This document shows, one piece after another, positions 47,598-49,166 of a DNA stretch of 49,166 bases (its first letter is position 1; each line of letters begins with the position of its first letter). The notes below the pieces were generated by a model that made no database searches, was not told the origin of the DNA, and saw only the letters and a program-made list of their open reading frames with translations. Position numbers and translations under genes: made by a program. The stretch is from Candidatus Hydrogenedentota bacterium (GTDB lineage: Bacteria > Hydrogenedentota > Hydrogenedentia > Hydrogenedentales > JAEUWI01): positions 1 to 49,166 of the forward strand of contig JACPGE010000075.1 of NCBI GenBank assembly GCA_016182605.1, written 5' to 3'.

Positions 47598-47640
47598 TAG
47601 CGTCTGCGCAGCGGCAATGCCGCCTGGGATGCCAATACGA

Positions 47641-47684
47641 CGCGCCCCGCCACCGGGAAATGGTGGCGGGGCGCGGTTTTTTTT
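47641..47684 (+). terminator. Strong Rho-independent terminator after the phosphofructokinase gene
   Basis: A perfect 14-bp stem (47641-47654 with 47662-47675, seven-base loop) is followed by GT and eight T residues at 47677-47684. Confidence 0.95.
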
Positions 47685-47764
47685 GAGGGGGGGGCTGGCG
47701 GGTGCTATAGTTGCGGGCGCGGCATGGCGATCTGGGGCGCTTCCCAGACGTGAAGGGGCGGATC

Positions 47765-48706
47765 ATGAGCGTTCGAGTCTGTGTTGTGTTGGTCCTGGTG
47801 ACCTTTTTCCAGAATCGGGTTCATGGCCTGGAATTCCGGGTCTCTCTGGAGCCCGAGGAGATCCACGCAAGCTCGCCTGTGGAACTGAAGATAGAAGTTC
47901 AGCGGGAAGCCACCGAGAACGATGTGCGCGACGTTAGTTTGCAGGTGGAATGGATTCAGATTGCCCTTGAAGATGAGGGTGGCGGGGTCGTTGCGGTTTC
48001 GGTGCCAGCCACGTGGCATTGCCCTAGCGAGTTCAACGATATTCTGTCGTTCCCACTAAGTGAAACCGGTGTGGCCACGCAGTTCGTTCCCCTGAGCAGG
48101 TGGTGTTCCACGGCAATTCCACCCGGCAGCTACGTTCTCCGGGTCATGATTCAAAAATATTCCGTCTTCAATACGGATTCCATCATTGGGCGTGCGCGCG
48201 ATTCGGACCAGCCCGTGGAGCGGCGGTTGCCCTTGCGCGTGCTTGAGACGAAAGACGCTGCCGTGCGCGGCGTGTATGACGGCTGCTTACGAAAGGCGAT
48301 CAACTCTGCCGTTCCGGGAGTTCAGACTTCCGATGTGGTTGATCAGGGCATACGCGCCGTGAATTGCATCATGTACGCACGGGAGGCGATTGCGTTGCCT
48401 TATCAATTGCGGCTCTTCAACCAGGAAATTCCGTATCAGCGGCCCCTGTTGAATGTGTGCCACTTCATCGACCTGATGTTGCGCTTCGTTGCTTCAGATC
48501 GGGTGGAGGTGGCCAAGGGGCTGGTCGATTTGCTCGATAGCAAAGCGATTCGGGAAGAGCCGGGTGGCGCCTATTTGCCGGACTACATTGTGTGGACGCT
48601 TCATGAGATGCATGCGCGCGGCAATCCGGAGGTAATGCGCGTGACGGAGGACGTGGTGGCGCGTTATCCCAAGCCCCGGGATCCGCGGCCCGGTCCGGAT
48701 GGGTGA
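47765..48706 (+). CDS. Secreted hypothetical protein
   Basis: A 313-residue protein. The start at 47765 opens a short signal peptide (VRVCVVLVLVTFFQNRVHG) and has AAGGGG upstream. Residues about 22-165 look like one beta-sandwich domain (LEFRVSLEPEEIHASSPVELK). The remainder (about 170-313) is helical, with scattered Cys (CLRKAINSAVPG, NCIMYAREAIALPY, CHFIDLMLRFVASD). I recognise no family. The helical part has the look of a repeat-type helical fold seen in secreted adaptor proteins, but that is only an impression. It has no clear operon partner. Confidence 0.75.
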   Translation: MSVRVCVVLVLVTFFQNRVHGLEFRVSLEPEEIHASSPVELKIEVQREATENDVRDVSLQVEWIQIALEDEGGGVVAVSVPATWHCPSEFNDILSFPLSETGVATQFVPLSRWCSTAIPPGSYVLRVMIQKYSVFNTDSIIGRARDSDQPVERRLPLRVLETKDAAVRGVYDGCLRKAINSAVPGVQTSDVVDQGIRAVNCIMYAREAIALPYQLRLFNQEIPYQRPLLNVCHFIDLMLRFVASDRVEVAKGLVDLLDSKAIREEPGGAYLPDYIVWTLHEMHARGNPEVMRVTEDVVARYPKPRDPRPGPDG

Positions 48707-48850
48707 ACTTTGTGGTGGGGTGAAGGAGAGGAGGGGCGGCAGCACGATGACGAGTGCCCCTGTTTCTTTTCGAAATGCGCGTGCGGCAGGAGTCTGTGAA
48801 GGATGAATGGTGCAATGGATTTTAACGCGGGCAGTCCAACGGTGAGTTCC

Positions 48851-48922
48851 CGGGTACAGTCCCCGACGGTGCGGGTCGACGCTGCGGCAATGTGGTTTTG
48901 CGGGCCGTCGGGTACAGTCCCC
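48851..48922. repeat. Short direct repeat pair
   Basis: CGGGTACAGTCCCC occurs at 48851-48864 and again at 48909-48922, 58 bases apart, inside non-coding DNA. Confidence 0.6.
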
Positions 48923-49045
48923 TTGGGAAGTCTCTTTGGTGCTCGAAATTGTTGCTGCGATACTTTTGCCGGTTCTATCTTCGAAGGGGGGCGCTTCGAC
49001 GTTGGGCGCGTGATTGTTGGTGTGTAGTGCGTTTGCTTCGCGCGC

Positions 49046-49125
49046 AATGCCTACGCTCGGCGAGCGAAGGCCTACTTGGGTGGCGTGCCCAAAAAGTAGC
49101 ACGCTGCTCGCCGAGCGGCGTGATT
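49046..49125 (-). repeat. Dispersed repeat, family 3, copy 2
   Basis: An 80-base inverted counterpart of 38607-38690. The GCTCGGCGAGC and GCTCGCCGAGC arms are conserved in both copies; the centre between them differs by a few bases. Confidence 0.8.
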
Positions 49126-49166
49126 GGGGCGCGACTTAAGGGGTTTGCGCCATTCGGGGCAGTCCA

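Larger units (their letters stand above)
48707..49166. other. Intergenic repeat region at the window end
   Basis: There is no convincing gene in these 460 bases. They contain a direct repeat pair (48851-48864 and 48909-48922) and family 3 copy 2 (49046-49125). The rest shows no assignable signal. Confidence 0.5.

Overview
The window is high-GC bacterial chromosome with no phage, plasmid or transposase genes. The gene content points to a planctomycete-like or Hydrogenedentes-like lineage. Pointers are a PVC-type heme protein with propeller, HEAT and CxxCH parts, a DUF1501/DUF1549-DUF1553 'Planctomycete cytochrome' operon, a Ser/Thr kinase fused to a formylglycine-generating-enzyme-like domain, and a surface protein with a very long Gly-Glu dipeptide tract. 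The Gly-Glu tract and the style of dispersed repeats make me favour Candidatus Hydrogenedentota, but that is recall-based inference. No rRNA or marker gene here settles it.

Layout. 1-6.1 kb: a Gly-Glu-repeat surface protein cut by the window edge, a PVC heme/HEAT protein and a ThuA-like protein. 6.3-13.2 kb: tRNA-Met, the kinase-FGE fusion, and two convergent, tandem paralogous FapA/DUF342-like proteins. 13.4-20 kb: a Tat-exported Gfo/Idh/MocA oxidoreductase, a type IV pilin-like gene with a good sigma-54 promoter, a HAD-IIA phosphatase, a Gly-Ala-Val repeat protein, and a PadR operon with two paralogous membrane proteins and a clear self-overlapping operator. 20-27.8 kb: a fused HyuA-HyuB (5-oxoprolinase-type) enzyme, a secreted hypothetical, a PepSY-like acidic protein and an OmpR-type two-component pair. 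27.8-36.5 kb: a five-gene minus-strand operon (DUF1501, PPC-domain protein, DUF1549/DUF1553 protein, Ala-Pro-Glu coiled-coil protein, cytochrome-WD40 protein). 36.7-39.5 kb: a single-domain response regulator, a phosphopantetheinyl transferase, a thioredoxin-like protein, three repeat elements and a PilZ protein. 39.7-49.2 kb: a frameshifted CE15-type esterase gene, a divergent corrinoid protein/URO-D methyltransferase pair, a structured leader before RNase D, a small membrane protein, a histidine-kinase-like protein without its histidine, a PPi-type phosphofructokinase with a strong terminator, and a secreted hypothetical.

How the genes fit together. Many products are exported (Sec, Tat or lipoprotein-type signals). 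They suggest a heterotroph that breaks down plant or algal polymers outside the cytoplasm: ThuA, Gfo/Idh, glucuronoyl-esterase-like and PVC cytochrome proteins. Metabolism of methylated or N-heterocyclic compounds is suggested by the corrinoid/URO-D pair and the oxoprolinase. Signalling is dense: Ser/Thr kinase, two-component pair, lone receiver, PilZ, pseudo-kinase and PadR.

The least explained items are four families of small dispersed palindromic elements (one with three copies whose stems are kept while the loops vary), the structured RNA candidate before RNase D, the paired FapA-like proteins beside the kinase-FGE fusion, and a shared N-terminal coiled-coil module in two neighbouring operon proteins.
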